Source of the DNA: JAYSFC01 sp041913505
Lineage (GTDB): Bacteria > Pseudomonadota > Gammaproteobacteria > Burkholderiales > Burkholderiaceae_C
DNA length: 30,705 nt
NCBI GenBank assembly: GCA_041913505.1
Contig: JAYSFC010000033.1
Span: 1 to 30,705 of the forward strand
Direction: 5' to 3'
Both the position numbers and the translations under genes were made by a program. Of the stretch, positions 13,732 through 21,743 are shown piece after piece (the stretch's first letter is position 1; the number at the start of each line of letters is the position of its first letter). Under the pieces are notes generated by a model. The model had not been told where the DNA came from. It was given only the letters and a program-made list of their open reading frames with translations, and searched no databases.

Positions 13732-14826
13732 ATGCCCTCCAGCTCCAGCCCCCGCGCTTACACCCTCAGCGACTTCGACTTCGAGCTGCCCGAACTGCTC
13801 ATCGCCCAGCACCCTGCGCCCGAGCGCAGCAGTTCGCGCCTGCTCGACGGGCGTGCCTGGCCGCCCACCGACCGCATCTTCCGCGAGCTGCCCGGCCTGC
13901 TGCGCGAGGGCGACCTGCTGGTGTTCAACGACACGCGCGTGGTCAAGGCGCGCGTGTTCGGCGAGAAGGCCAGCGGCGGCAAGCTGGAGCTGCTGATCGA
14001 GCGCGTGCTCACCGGCAACGAGGTCGTGGCCCACATGAAGGTCAGCAAGAAGCCGCTGCCCGGCGCCACGGTGCACATGGCGGGCGGCAAGGCGGGAGGC
14101 GGCTTCGACGCCCAGCTCCTTGCGCGCTGGCCCGACGCGGACGGCCCGCTGTTCCGCTTCGCGCTGCACGGCCCGGCGGGCGAGACGCCGTGGGAGCTGA
14201 TGGAGCGCCACGGCCATTTGCCGCTGCCGCCCTACATCGAGCGCCAGCAGCAGGGCGGCAACGACCCCGACGCCGCCGAGGACGCACAGCGCTACCAGAC
14301 CGTGTTCGCGCGCGCGCCCGGCGCCGTGGCCGCGCCCACGGCGGCGCTGCACTTCGACGAGGCCGTGCTCGCCCAGCTGGCCGAACACGGCGTGGAGCGC
14401 GCCAGCGTCACGCTGCACGTGGGCGCGGGCACCTTCCAGCCCGTGAAGACCGAGAACCTGGCCGAGCACCAGATGCACAGCGAGTGGTACGAGGTGCCGC
14501 TGGCCACGCTGGCGGCGCTGGAACGCTGCCGCCAGCGGGGGGGGCGCGTGGTGGCCGTGGGCACGACCACGGTGCGCACGCTCGAATCCTGGGCGAAGAG
14601 CGGCCAGGCCACGGGCGACACCGCCATCTTCATCACGCCGGGCTTCCCGTTCCAGGTGGTCGATCTGCTCGTGACCAACTTCCACCTGCCCAAGAGCACG
14701 CTGATGATGCTGGTGAGCGCCTTCGCGGGCTACGAGCACATCATGGGGCTGTACCGGCACGCCATCGCGCAGCGCTACCGCTTCTTCAGCTACGGCGATT
14801 CGATGCTGCTGGAACGCGCACGCTGA
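13732..14826 (+). CDS. queA: S-adenosylmethionine:tRNA ribosyltransferase-isomerase
   Basis: QueA transfers and isomerises the ribosyl moiety of S-adenosylmethionine onto 7-aminomethyl-7-deazaguanine in tRNA, giving epoxyqueuosine. The 364-residue product starts with LSDFDFELPELLIAQHPAPER and contains LLVFNDTRVVKARVFGEK, the HGHLPLPPYIER block, the TLHVGAGTFQPVKTE segment, EWYEV-type SEWYEVP, GTTTVRTLESW, and LVTNFHLPKSTLMMLVSAFAGYE, all hallmark QueA blocks. Length fits the family (about 340-360). The ATG at 13732 gives a short unconserved serine-rich extension before the conserved start. No tgt is next to it; instead its TGA shares one base with the ATG of an EamA transporter (TGATG). Confidence 0.96.
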   Translation: MPSSSSPRAYTLSDFDFELPELLIAQHPAPERSSSRLLDGRAWPPTDRIFRELPGLLREGDLLVFNDTRVVKARVFGEKASGGKLELLIERVLTGNEVVAHMKVSKKPLPGATVHMAGGKAGGGFDAQLLARWPDADGPLFRFALHGPAGETPWELMERHGHLPLPPYIERQQQGGNDPDAAEDAQRYQTVFARAPGAVAAPTAALHFDEAVLAQLAEHGVERASVTLHVGAGTFQPVKTENLAEHQMHSEWYEVPLATLAALERCRQRGGRVVAVGTTTVRTLESWAKSGQATGDTAIFITPGFPFQVVDLLVTNFHLPKSTLMMLVSAFAGYEHIMGLYRHAIAQRYRFFSYGDSMLLERAR

Positions 14827-15707
14827 TGGCCGCCCGCAGCGCACGCCACTCGGCCCTGGCCGGCATCGCGCTCACCGTGGGTGCCTGCGTCTGCTTCGCG
14901 GCGCTCGACACGGCCACCAAGCTCGTGAGCGCCACGGTGCCGCTGTTCATGGCGCTGTGGCTGCGCTACCTGTTCCAGTCGCTGCTGACCTCGGCCTGGG
15001 TGCTGCCCCGCACGGGCTGGCGGCTGCCGCGCACCGCGCACCCGCGCTTCCAGGTGCTGCGTGCCGTGCTGTTCGCCAGCACCAGCCTGTTCGGCTTCTT
15101 CAGCATCCGGGCCCTGCCGCTGGCCGAGTTCACGGCCATCGTGGCTGCGACGCCACTGTGCGTCACCCTCGTGGCCGCGCTGTGGCTGCGCCAGCACGTG
15201 AGCGCGCCGCGCTGGATGCTGGTGGCCACGGGGCTGGCGAGCGTGGTGCTCATCATGCGCCCGGGCGGCAGCGCCCTGGGCGGCTGGGCCACGCTGCTGC
15301 CCCTGTGCATGCTGGCCGCGGGCACGGGCTACCAGGTCCTCAGCAGCAAGATGGCGGGGCAGGAAGACCCGGCCACGACGCAGTTCTACACGGGCTGGAT
15401 CGCCACGGCGCTCACCTCGCTGGGCGCGCCCTTCGTGTGGACACGCATCGATAACCCGTGGATCTGGGCCGGTACCTTCGCCATGGGCCTGTCGAGCGCG
15501 CTCGGCCACCTCATGCTGCTCAAGGCCTATGCACGCGCCGCGCCCGCCACCATCGCGCCGTTCCTCTACACCCAGATCGGCTTCGCCATGCTGGCGGGCT
15601 GGGCGGTCTATGACCACATGCCCGACGGCTGGTCGCTCGTGGGCATGGGGCTGATCGCAGCCAGCGGCGCCGCAAGCGCGTGGCTCACGGTGCGCGAGAC
15701 GCGCTGA
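14826..15707 (+). CDS. EamA/DMT-superfamily transporter
   Basis: This 293-residue inner-membrane protein belongs to the drug/metabolite transporter superfamily and has about ten hydrophobic segments forming two EamA repeats (about 10-140 and 150-285). Typical features are the N-terminal GIALTVGACVCFAALDTATK helix, FLRxxxG-like chemistry replaced here by LRYLFQSLL, the LFGFFSIRALPLAEFTAI segment, and a C-terminal APFLYTQIGFAMLAGWAVYDHMPD helix pair. EamA members export amino acids, nucleobases or other metabolites; the substrate cannot be read from the sequence. The ATG overlaps the queA stop by one base, so translation is probably coupled, but I infer no functional link to queuosine. It converges with the gamma-glutamyltransferase gene. 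Confidence 0.9.
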   Translation: MAARSARHSALAGIALTVGACVCFAALDTATKLVSATVPLFMALWLRYLFQSLLTSAWVLPRTGWRLPRTAHPRFQVLRAVLFASTSLFGFFSIRALPLAEFTAIVAATPLCVTLVAALWLRQHVSAPRWMLVATGLASVVLIMRPGGSALGGWATLLPLCMLAAGTGYQVLSSKMAGQEDPATTQFYTGWIATALTSLGAPFVWTRIDNPWIWAGTFAMGLSSALGHLMLLKAYARAAPATIAPFLYTQIGFAMLAGWAVYDHMPDGWSLVGMGLIAASGAASAWLTVRETR

Positions 15708-15716
15708 CCGCCAATA

Positions 15717-15736
15717 CTATTGAATTAATAGCAAAC
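15717..15736. repeat. Short palindromic intergenic repeat, copy B
   Basis: CTATTGAATTAATAGCAAAC differs from copy A (2021-2040) at one of 20 bases. It lies between the convergent EamA and gamma-glutamyltransferase genes, 46 bp beyond the latter's stop, in the same orientation relative to the minus-strand gene as the other copies. Confidence 0.7.
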
Positions 15737-15782
15737 AAACACCTGAGCACAAGGACCCCGGCGCGCTGAAGCATGAAACCGC

Positions 15783-17384
15783 TCAGAAAGCGACGGCGCC
15801 GCCGTCCTTGCGCGGATCGGAGCCCGCGACGTACACGTCGCCCTGGCGCAGCACCAGCTGCGCGCCGCCGAAGGCGAACACGCCGTTGCCGGCCTCCACC
15901 GTGACCTCGTGGCCGCGCGCGCGCAGCTGCTCCACCACGGCGGGGTCGAACGCGGGCTCCACGGCCACGCCCTTGCCACCCGTCACGCGCCAGCGCGGCG
16001 CATCGGCCGCGGCCTGGGGATTCTGGCCGTAGCGCAGCACGCGCAGCGCCATCTGCGTGTGGCCCTGGCTCTGCATGGGGCCGCCCATCACGCCGAAGGC
16101 CATTTGCGGCGTGCCGTCGACATGCATGGCGAAGGCCGGGATGATGGTGTGCGAGGGCCGCTTGCGCGGGCCGACCTCGTTGGCGTGGCCCGGCACGGTG
16201 GTGAAGCCGTGGCCCCGGTTCTGCAGGCTGATGCCCGTGCCCGGCACGACCACACCCGAGCCGAAGCCCATGTAGTTGGACTGGATGAACGAAACCATCA
16301 TGCCCTGCGCATCGGCCGCCGCAAGGTACACCGTGCCGCCGGGGCGCGGCGCGCCGTAGACGGGGCTGCCCGCACGCGCGGGGTCGATCAGGGCCGCGCG
16401 CTCGCGCAGGTACTCGGGGCGCAGCAGGTCGGCCGGCGCCACGCGCATGTGGTCGCTGTCGGCGTTGTACTGGTGCAGGTCGGCGAAGGCGAGCTTCATG
16501 GCCTCGATCTGCAGGTGCACGCTGTCCACGCCATCGAGCGGCTGGCCGCCCACGCCCAGTGCGTCGAGCATGCCCAGGGCCATCAGCGCCGCGATGCCCT
16601 GGCCGTTGGGCGGGATCTCGTGGATGACCGAATCGCCAAAGCGCTGGCTCACCGTGCCCACCCAGTCGGCCTGGTGCGCCGCCAGGTCTTCCACGGTCAT
16701 CGCGCCGCCGTTGGCCTGCGAGTGCGCGGCCATCTTCTGGGCCAGCTCGCCGCGGTAGAACGCCTCGCCCTCGGTCTGCGCGATCAATTCGAGCGTGCGC
16801 GCGTGCGCCTCGCTGCGGAAGACCTCGCCCGCGCGCGGCGCGCGGCCGCCGGGCGCGAAGCATTCGGCAAAACCGGGCTGGTCGCCCAGCTTGGCAAAGC
16901 CCAGTTCCCACAGCCGCGCGATGGTGGGCGACACGGGGAAGCCGTGGCGTGCGTAGTCGATGGCGGGCTCGGCCAGCTTGGCGAAGGGCAGCTTGCCCAG
17001 GCGCTTGGACAGGGCCACCCAGGCCGACACGGCGCCCGGCACGGTGACGGCGTTCCAGCCCTTTTCGGGAATACCGCCGCGCTGGGCGAAATACTCGGGC
17101 GTCCACGCGGCGGGCGAGCGGCCCGAGGCGTTGAGGCCGTGCAGCTCCTTGCCATCCCACACGATGGCGAAGCCGTCGCTGCCAAGGCCGCAGCCCGTGG
17201 GCTCGACCACGGTGAGCGCCATGGCGGCGGCGATGGCCGCATCCACCGCGTTGCCACCCGCGAGCAGCATGCGCAGCCCGGCCTGGGCGGCCAGCGGCTG
17301 CGAGGTGGAGACGATGTTGCGCCCCATCACCGCGCTGCGGTGGGAGGCGTAGGGCAGGGTCCAGTCGAGTTGGTGTTGGTTCAT
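15783..17384 (-). CDS. Gamma-glutamyltransferase-family Ntn hydrolase
   Basis: GGT-family proteins are synthesised as a proenzyme that cleaves itself before a catalytic threonine, then hydrolyse or transfer gamma-glutamyl (or related acyl) groups. In this 533-residue product the likely nucleophile is T351 in RPGGTVYLAAAD, followed by SFIQSNYMGFGSGVVVPGTGI. The N-terminal part has LAAGGNAVDAAIAAAMALTVVEP-like sequence (residues 41-62), CGLGSDGFAI and ASGRSP with the substrate-contact arginine. No obvious signal peptide is seen, so it is probably cytoplasmic, unlike periplasmic E. coli GGT. The ATG at 17384 has GGAGA eight bases upstream. It lies 171 bp downstream of a Bug/TctC receptor gene on the same strand, hinting that the receptor may supply its substrate. 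The true substrate is unknown. Confidence 0.88.
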   Translation of the reverse strand: MNQHQLDWTLPYASHRSAVMGRNIVSTSQPLAAQAGLRMLLAGGNAVDAAIAAAMALTVVEPTGCGLGSDGFAIVWDGKELHGLNASGRSPAAWTPEYFAQRGGIPEKGWNAVTVPGAVSAWVALSKRLGKLPFAKLAEPAIDYARHGFPVSPTIARLWELGFAKLGDQPGFAECFAPGGRAPRAGEVFRSEAHARTLELIAQTEGEAFYRGELAQKMAAHSQANGGAMTVEDLAAHQADWVGTVSQRFGDSVIHEIPPNGQGIAALMALGMLDALGVGGQPLDGVDSVHLQIEAMKLAFADLHQYNADSDHMRVAPADLLRPEYLRERAALIDPARAGSPVYGAPRPGGTVYLAAADAQGMMVSFIQSNYMGFGSGVVVPGTGISLQNRGHGFTTVPGHANEVGPRKRPSHTIIPAFAMHVDGTPQMAFGVMGGPMQSQGHTQMALRVLRYGQNPQAAADAPRWRVTGGKGVAVEPAFDPAVVEQLRARGHEVTVEAGNGVFAFGGAQLVLRQGDVYVAGSDPRKDGGAVAF

Positions 17385-17520
17385 ATTCTTTCTCCGTAAT
17401 GCTGCGCGCCACCCGCATCGCACGGAACTGGCGCGCCCCAATCCGGGGCAGCCGAGTCAGGGCCGCACCGCAGCGAAGGCTGCGCTTGCCTGCCCGCAGC
17501 GCGTGCGCAGCAATGCGAAC

Positions 17521-17555
17521 GCGGGGGGAAGGCGCGCAGCGCCTCAAGGGGGTGT
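17521..17555. repeat. REP-like GC-rich hairpin element
   Basis: GGGGGGAA and CAAGGGGG flank a perfect 6-bp stem (AGGCGC-GCA-GCGCCT, 17530-17544). From memory, very similar CCCCC...GCGCTGCGCGCC...CCCCC stretches recur between genes in Comamonadaceae and relatives. It follows the Bug-receptor stop and could form an mRNA 3' hairpin. Confidence 0.4.
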
Positions 17556-18521
17556 TTATTCAATCGATATTTTGTGCTGGCGGATCACGGTCGCCCAGCG
17601 CGCGCTATCGGCCTGCACCATGGCCGCGAACTGGGCGGCCGTGCTGGGTGCAGCGGGCTCCACCCCGAGCTTGGCCAGGCTGGCGGCCACCTCGGGGGCC
17701 TGCACAGCCTTGGCGAAGGCTTTGTTGATGCGCTCGACCAGCGCGGGCGGCGCACCGGCCGGCAGGTACACGCCAAACCACGTCACCGACGAGAAGCCCG
17801 GCAGGCCCGACTCGGCGAGCGTAGGCAGCTCGGGCGCGAGCGCGCTGCGCTTGGCGCTGGTCACGGCCAGGGCGCGCAGGCGGCCATTCTTCACATGGGG
17901 CATGCCGGTGGGCAGCGAGTCGAACAGCAGCTGCACCTGCCCCGTCACGAGGTCGGGAATGGCCAGCGCCGTGCCCTTGTAGGGCACGTGCGTCAGCTCG
18001 ATGCCGGCCTGCGCGGCGAAGGCCGCCGTATTCAGGTGCACGATGGTGCCGTTGCCGCTGGTGGCGTAGTTGAGCTGGCCCGGGTGCGCCTTGGCGTACG
18101 CGATGAGCTCGGCCACCGACTTCACCGGCAGCGAGGGCGTGATCAGCAGTACGCTGGGCGCGTCGGCCACATGCGCCACGGGCGTGAAGTCGCGGCGTGC
18201 GTCATAGGCCAGGCGGGGCATCAGGTGCGGCGAGATGGCGTGCGTGCTGCTCGTGGTGAGCAGCAGCGTGTAGCCGTCCGGCGCGGCCTTGGCGGCCTCG
18301 GCTGCGCCGATGGTGCCGCCCGCGCCGGGCTTGTTGTCCACCACGAACTGCTGGCCCAGCTCCTGCCCCACGCGCTGCGTGACCACGCGCGCCACGAGAT
18401 CGGTCGCCCCGCTGGCCGGGAACGGCACCACCACGCGCACCGGCTTGTCGGGCCAGGCCTGCGCCTGCGCACCGGCCACCCACGCCATCCACAATGCCAC
18501 GCCCCAGGCCCAGATACGCAT
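17556..18521 (-). CDS. Bug/TctC-family periplasmic solute-binding protein
   Basis: Bug proteins are periplasmic receptors, abundant in Burkholderiales, that bind carboxylates or amides for tripartite tricarboxylate (TctAB) transporters. The 321-residue product has a signal peptide (MRIWAWGVALWMAWVAGAQAQA, written as residues 1-22, predicted cut before WPDKP) and the family blocks PVRVVVPFPASGATD, the PGAGGTIGAAEAAKAAPDGYTLL region, HVPYKGTALAIPDLVTGQV and SGLPGFSSVTWFGVYLPAG. Two ATGs are close together: AAGGAG sits only one base before the ATG at 18527 but seven before the ATG at 18521, so I chose 18521. No TctA or TctB membrane gene is present, which is common for Bug paralogues. It is divergent from a LysR gene and upstream of the GGT-family gene. 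Confidence 0.92.
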   Translation of the reverse strand: MRIWAWGVALWMAWVAGAQAQAWPDKPVRVVVPFPASGATDLVARVVTQRVGQELGQQFVVDNKPGAGGTIGAAEAAKAAPDGYTLLLTTSSTHAISPHLMPRLAYDARRDFTPVAHVADAPSVLLITPSLPVKSVAELIAYAKAHPGQLNYATSGNGTIVHLNTAAFAAQAGIELTHVPYKGTALAIPDLVTGQVQLLFDSLPTGMPHVKNGRLRALAVTSAKRSALAPELPTLAESGLPGFSSVTWFGVYLPAGAPPALVERINKAFAKAVQAPEVAASLAKLGVEPAAPSTAAQFAAMVQADSARWATVIRQHKISIE

Positions 18522-18607
18522 TGCCATGCTCCTTCGTTTGAATGCTTTGAGCGGCCATCTTAGGAAAGTGCCTGCATTCTTACCAACACCAATTCTGGAA
18601 GCCTGCA

Positions 18608-18622
18608 TTGCCATATCGGCAA
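18608..18622. promoter_or_regulatory. Palindromic T-N11-A LysR-type operator
   Basis: TTGCCATATCGGCAA has perfect 5-bp arms (TTGCC / GGCAA), and its inner 13 bases have the T-N11-A form of LysR sites. It is 19 bp before the LysR ATG and 86 bp before the divergent Bug start, the usual place for autorepression and co-activation. Confidence 0.55.
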
Positions 18623-18641
18623 AGCGCTGCATACTGCGCCC

Positions 18642-19550
18642 ATGCGAGCCCACCAGTTGCAAGACACCGCCCTGCGCTACTTCCTCGAAGTGGCGCAAAG
18701 CGGCTCGCTCACCGAGGCTTCGGCGCATCTGCACGTGGCCGCATCGGCATTGAGCCGGCAGATCGCCGGGTTGGAAGCGCAACTCGGCGCCCCGCTGTTC
18801 GAGCGGCACCCGCGCGGCATGGTGCTCACCGAGGCCGGGGAAATCCTCGCGCGCCACGCGCGGCGCGCGCAGCTCGATGCCGAACGCGCCCTGGGCGAGA
18901 TCGGCGCACTGCGCGGCCTGCGCACGGGACAGGTGCGGCTGGCCACGTCCGACGCCTTCGCCAACGAGCTCGTGCCGCGCCTGTGCGCCCAGTTTCAGCG
19001 CACGCACCAGGGCATCCAGTTCAGCGTGCAGGTACTGCCCACGGCCCAGGTGCCCGCCGCAGTGCGCGGCGGCTCGGCTGACATCGGCTTGTGCTTCAGC
19101 CGCGCGCCCGAGAAGGACATCGCCGTGGCCTACCGCCAGAGCGCGCCCGTGCTGGCCTTGCTGCCGCCGGGCCATGCGCTGGCCCGCGCACGCAGCCTCA
19201 CGCTCGCGCGCATGGCGCGCTACCCGCTGGCCCTGCCCCTGCCCGAGACCACGGTGCGCCAGATGATCGACATCGTCTGCAGCCGACAGGGCCTGCACCT
19301 GGAGCCCGTGCTCGTGAGCAACCACGCCAAGACCATGCTGCATTTCGTGGCGAGCGGGGGCGGACTGTCGGTGGCCAGCGAAGTCGCGGCACGCCACATG
19401 GTGGCGACCGGGGCACTCGTGGCCCGGCCCATCAGCGACCAGGGCATGGACCTGCGCGACCTGGAGGTGCAGACGCTCGCGGGCCGCAGCCTGCCTGTGG
19501 CTGCGCAGGCGTTTCTTGCGCTGCTGTGCGAGAGCCTGGCAGGGCGCTGA
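18642..19550 (+). CDS. LysR-family transcriptional regulator
   Basis: The 302-residue protein has an N-terminal helix-turn-helix (about 8-66: LRYFLEVAQSGSLTEASA, ASALSRQIAGLEAQLGAPLF, then RHPRGMVLTEAGEILARHA) and a C-terminal LysR effector-binding domain (about 92-298). It is transcribed away from the Bug receptor and GGT-family genes, and a palindromic T-N11-A site lies in the shared promoter region, so it most likely controls those two genes in response to their ligand. The ATG at 18642 places the HTH at the family position. The effector domain has GGGLSVASEVAARHMV, typical of the ligand cleft region, but the ligand is unknown. Confidence 0.92.
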   Translation: MRAHQLQDTALRYFLEVAQSGSLTEASAHLHVAASALSRQIAGLEAQLGAPLFERHPRGMVLTEAGEILARHARRAQLDAERALGEIGALRGLRTGQVRLATSDAFANELVPRLCAQFQRTHQGIQFSVQVLPTAQVPAAVRGGSADIGLCFSRAPEKDIAVAYRQSAPVLALLPPGHALARARSLTLARMARYPLALPLPETTVRQMIDIVCSRQGLHLEPVLVSNHAKTMLHFVASGGGLSVASEVAARHMVATGALVARPISDQGMDLRDLEVQTLAGRSLPVAAQAFLALLCESLAGR

Positions 19551-19620
19551 ACGGCACACGGCGCACACGGCGCACCCCGCTTCCCATGATCCAGCACAAG
19601 AAATCACGAATGTGCAATGG

Positions 19621-19626
19621 TATAAA
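19621..19626 (+). promoter_or_regulatory. Possible -10 element of the receptor operon
   Basis: TATAAA lies 98 bp before the TonB-dependent receptor ATG and directly precedes the CGCTATT palindrome. No good -35 is visible. If used, a protein bound to the palindrome would block RNA polymerase. Confidence 0.3.
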
Positions 19627-19627
19627 C

Positions 19628-19650
19628 CGCTATTCATAAATGTAATAGCG
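19628..19650. promoter_or_regulatory. ModE-like inverted repeat upstream of the receptor operon
   Basis: A perfect 7-bp inverted repeat, CGCTATT-N9-AATAGCG, ends 73 bp before the receptor start. The CGCTAT / ATAGCG ends and 23-bp span resemble ModE (molybdate-responsive) operators, which have CGNTAT / ATANCG ends and a span near 24 bp as I recall them. The GCTATT / AATAGC core is also shared with the short repeats A-C, but this copy has a longer spacer and lacks the AAAC tail. Confidence 0.45.
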
Positions 19651-19723
19651 ATGTTTCGGTATTGGCGCCGCTGCCCAGACCGTACCCGAACCACTTTCTC
19701 ATCCCCCTTGGAGACCCTCCCCG

Positions 19724-21739
19724 ATGCCCGCCCCCACCCTTTTCGCATTGCCCCCTGCGCGCTTGCATGCGGCGCTGGCAATGGCCTGTGCAGGACTGTC
19801 CACGACCGCGTGGGCGCAGGAGGGCGCCGTCCAACCCTTCAGCCTGGGCACGGTAGAAGTGCGCGCCGCCAGGGGGCAGCTGGCCGAGCCGGGCGACGTG
19901 CAAGGCCTCTCGAGCACCGACATCCGGGACCACAACGCGAACACCGTGGCCGATGCCGTGCGCTGGCTGCCGGGCGTGAGCCTCACGCGCAACAGCCGCA
20001 ACGAGGAGATGCTCTACGTGCGTGGCTTCGACTCGCGCCAAGTGCCCGTGTACGTGGACGGCGTTCCGCTCTACGTGCCGTATGACGGCTATGTGGACTT
20101 CGGCCGCTTCACCACCTTCGATCTTGCCGAGATCCGTGTGGCCAAGTCGGACGCCTCGCTGATGTACGGCCCCAACACGCTCGGCGGCGCCGTGAACCTC
20201 GTCACGCGCAAGCCCGCCCGCTCCTTCGAGGGCGACGCGCGCGCCGGCCTCGGCTCGGGCCAGGAACGGCAGGCGGCCGTGAACCTCGGCGGCAACCAGG
20301 GCCTGTGGTACTACCAGCTGGGCGCCTCGTACCTGGACGCCGACAGCTTTCCGCTGCCCGGCGGCTTCAAGGACTTCAAGAAGCAGCCCACCGACACCGG
20401 CAGCCAGCGCGAGAACGCCTACCGCACCGACAAGCGCCTGTCGTTCAAGCTCGGCCTCACGCCCAACGCCACCGACGAATACGCCGTGGGCTACGTGCGC
20501 CAGGAAGGCGAGAAGGGCAACCCGGTCTACACCGGAACCTCCACTGCGCGCAACGCAGTGCGCTACTGGCGCTGGCCGTACTGGGACAAGGACAGCCTGT
20601 ACCTCCTGAGCACCACGCGCATCGGCAACGACAACCAGCTCAAGGTCCGCCTGTACCACGACACCTACAAGAACGGGCTGGACATGTACACCGACGCGAC
20701 CTACGCGCGCCACGACCCAACCAGCAGCTACAAGGACATGAGCCAGGGCGCCAGCGTCGAGTGGGCCCACTTCGGCTTCGCGGGCCACGAGCTGCGCGCG
20801 GCCGCGCACTACAAGGCCGACGAGCACACCGAGGCCGCCGCCGGCAAGGAACCCGAGAAGCACTACCGCGACGTGACAACCTCGCTCGCCCTGGAAGACC
20901 GCATCGCATTGGCCGAGCGCTGGAACCTCACGCTCGGCCTGAGCCGCGACCAGCGCGACGCCAGGGAGGTCTACCAATGGCCCACGGGCTCGACCAGCGC
21001 CACCAACGGGCTCGCCCGGCTGAGCTACGCACTGTCGCCAAGCGGCGACGAGGTCTATGCCATCGCCTCCCGCAAGACGCGCTTTCCCACCATCAAGGAC
21101 CGCTACTCGGCCCGCATGGGCACGGCCCTGCCCAACCCCGACCTCAAGCCCGAGCAGGCCAACCACCTCGAACTCGGCGTGCGCGGCACGCCGTGGGCGG
21201 GCGGCCAGGGCCAGGCCGCCGTGTTCTACAGCCGCGTGCGCGACCAGATCCAGACCATGGTGGTCAACTCCACGGCCTGCGGCGGCGCCACCTGCGGCCA
21301 GGCCCAGAACGTGGGCCGCACGCGCAACACGGGGCTGGAACTGTCGCTGGCGCAGCAGTTCTCGGCGCAATGGGGGCTGCAGGCCAGCTATACCTACCTG
21401 CACCGCACCAACCTAAGCAATCCCGGCATCACGCTGACCGACACCCCGAGCCACCGCCTCATGGGCACGGCGCTGTGGCGCCCGCACGCGCAATGGGAGC
21501 TGCGCGCCGAGGTCGAGGCCGAACGCGGCCGCAACGTCGCGTTCTCGGGCAGCGCGCAGCAGCAGACCGTGGCCCTGGGCGGCTGGGGCATCGTCAACCT
21601 GCGCGCGCGCTACCGCCTGCGCCCTGACACCACCGTGGACTTCGGCGTGGCCAACCTCGGCGACAAGTGGTACCAGCTGGCCGATGGCCTGCCCATGCCG
21701 GGCCGCAGCGCCTACGTGAACGTGGGCTACCGCTTCTGA
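19724..21739 (+). CDS. TonB-dependent outer-membrane receptor
   Basis: This 671-residue protein is a gated outer-membrane porin that imports a scarce ligand using TonB energy. It has a signal peptide (about 1-31, ending STTAWA), a TonB-box-like LGTVEVRA (41-48), a plug domain (about 55-165) with NTVADAVRWLPGVSL, LYVRGFDSRQVPVYVDGVPLY and LMYGPNTLGGAVNLVTRKP, and a 22-strand-type barrel ending in the C-terminal phenylalanine of NVGYRF. A cysteine pair (CGGATC) sits in a probable outer loop. It is the first gene of a tight run of six, four bases ahead of the TupA-like gene. The ligand is not readable: siderophore, corrinoid and metal-oxyanion complexes are all possible, and the neighbours favour the last. 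Confidence 0.93.
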   Translation: MPAPTLFALPPARLHAALAMACAGLSTTAWAQEGAVQPFSLGTVEVRAARGQLAEPGDVQGLSSTDIRDHNANTVADAVRWLPGVSLTRNSRNEEMLYVRGFDSRQVPVYVDGVPLYVPYDGYVDFGRFTTFDLAEIRVAKSDASLMYGPNTLGGAVNLVTRKPARSFEGDARAGLGSGQERQAAVNLGGNQGLWYYQLGASYLDADSFPLPGGFKDFKKQPTDTGSQRENAYRTDKRLSFKLGLTPNATDEYAVGYVRQEGEKGNPVYTGTSTARNAVRYWRWPYWDKDSLYLLSTTRIGNDNQLKVRLYHDTYKNGLDMYTDATYARHDPTSSYKDMSQGASVEWAHFGFAGHELRAAAHYKADEHTEAAAGKEPEKHYRDVTTSLALEDRIALAERWNLTLGLSRDQRDAREVYQWPTGSTSATNGLARLSYALSPSGDEVYAIASRKTRFPTIKDRYSARMGTALPNPDLKPEQANHLELGVRGTPWAGGQGQAAVFYSRVRDQIQTMVVNSTACGGATCGQAQNVGRTRNTGLELSLAQQFSAQWGLQASYTYLHRTNLSNPGITLTDTPSHRLMGTALWRPHAQWELRAEVEAERGRNVAFSGSAQQQTVALGGWGIVNLRARYRLRPDTTVDFGVANLGDKWYQLADGLPMPGRSAYVNVGYRF

Positions 21740-21743
21740 ACGC

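Noticed and set aside
13582..14844. N-terminal extension of the hemerythrin-cyclase across queA
   Set aside because: The hemerythrin fold starts at the ATG at 13581; the upstream part is the antisense of queA.
19551..19723. Cobalamin riboswitch before the TonB-dependent receptor
   Set aside because: The gap is only 173 bp and I find no B12-box-like GCCACTG core; without it, corrinoid control is not supported.
19551..19723. Fur box before the TonB-dependent receptor
   Set aside because: No run of three NATWAT-type hexamers matches well; the AT-rich part is better described by the CGCTATT/AATAGCG palindrome.
19634..21403. 589-codon minus-strand frame over the TonB-dependent receptor
   Set aside because: Antisense to a receptor with signal peptide, plug and barrel; the frame has no motif of its own.
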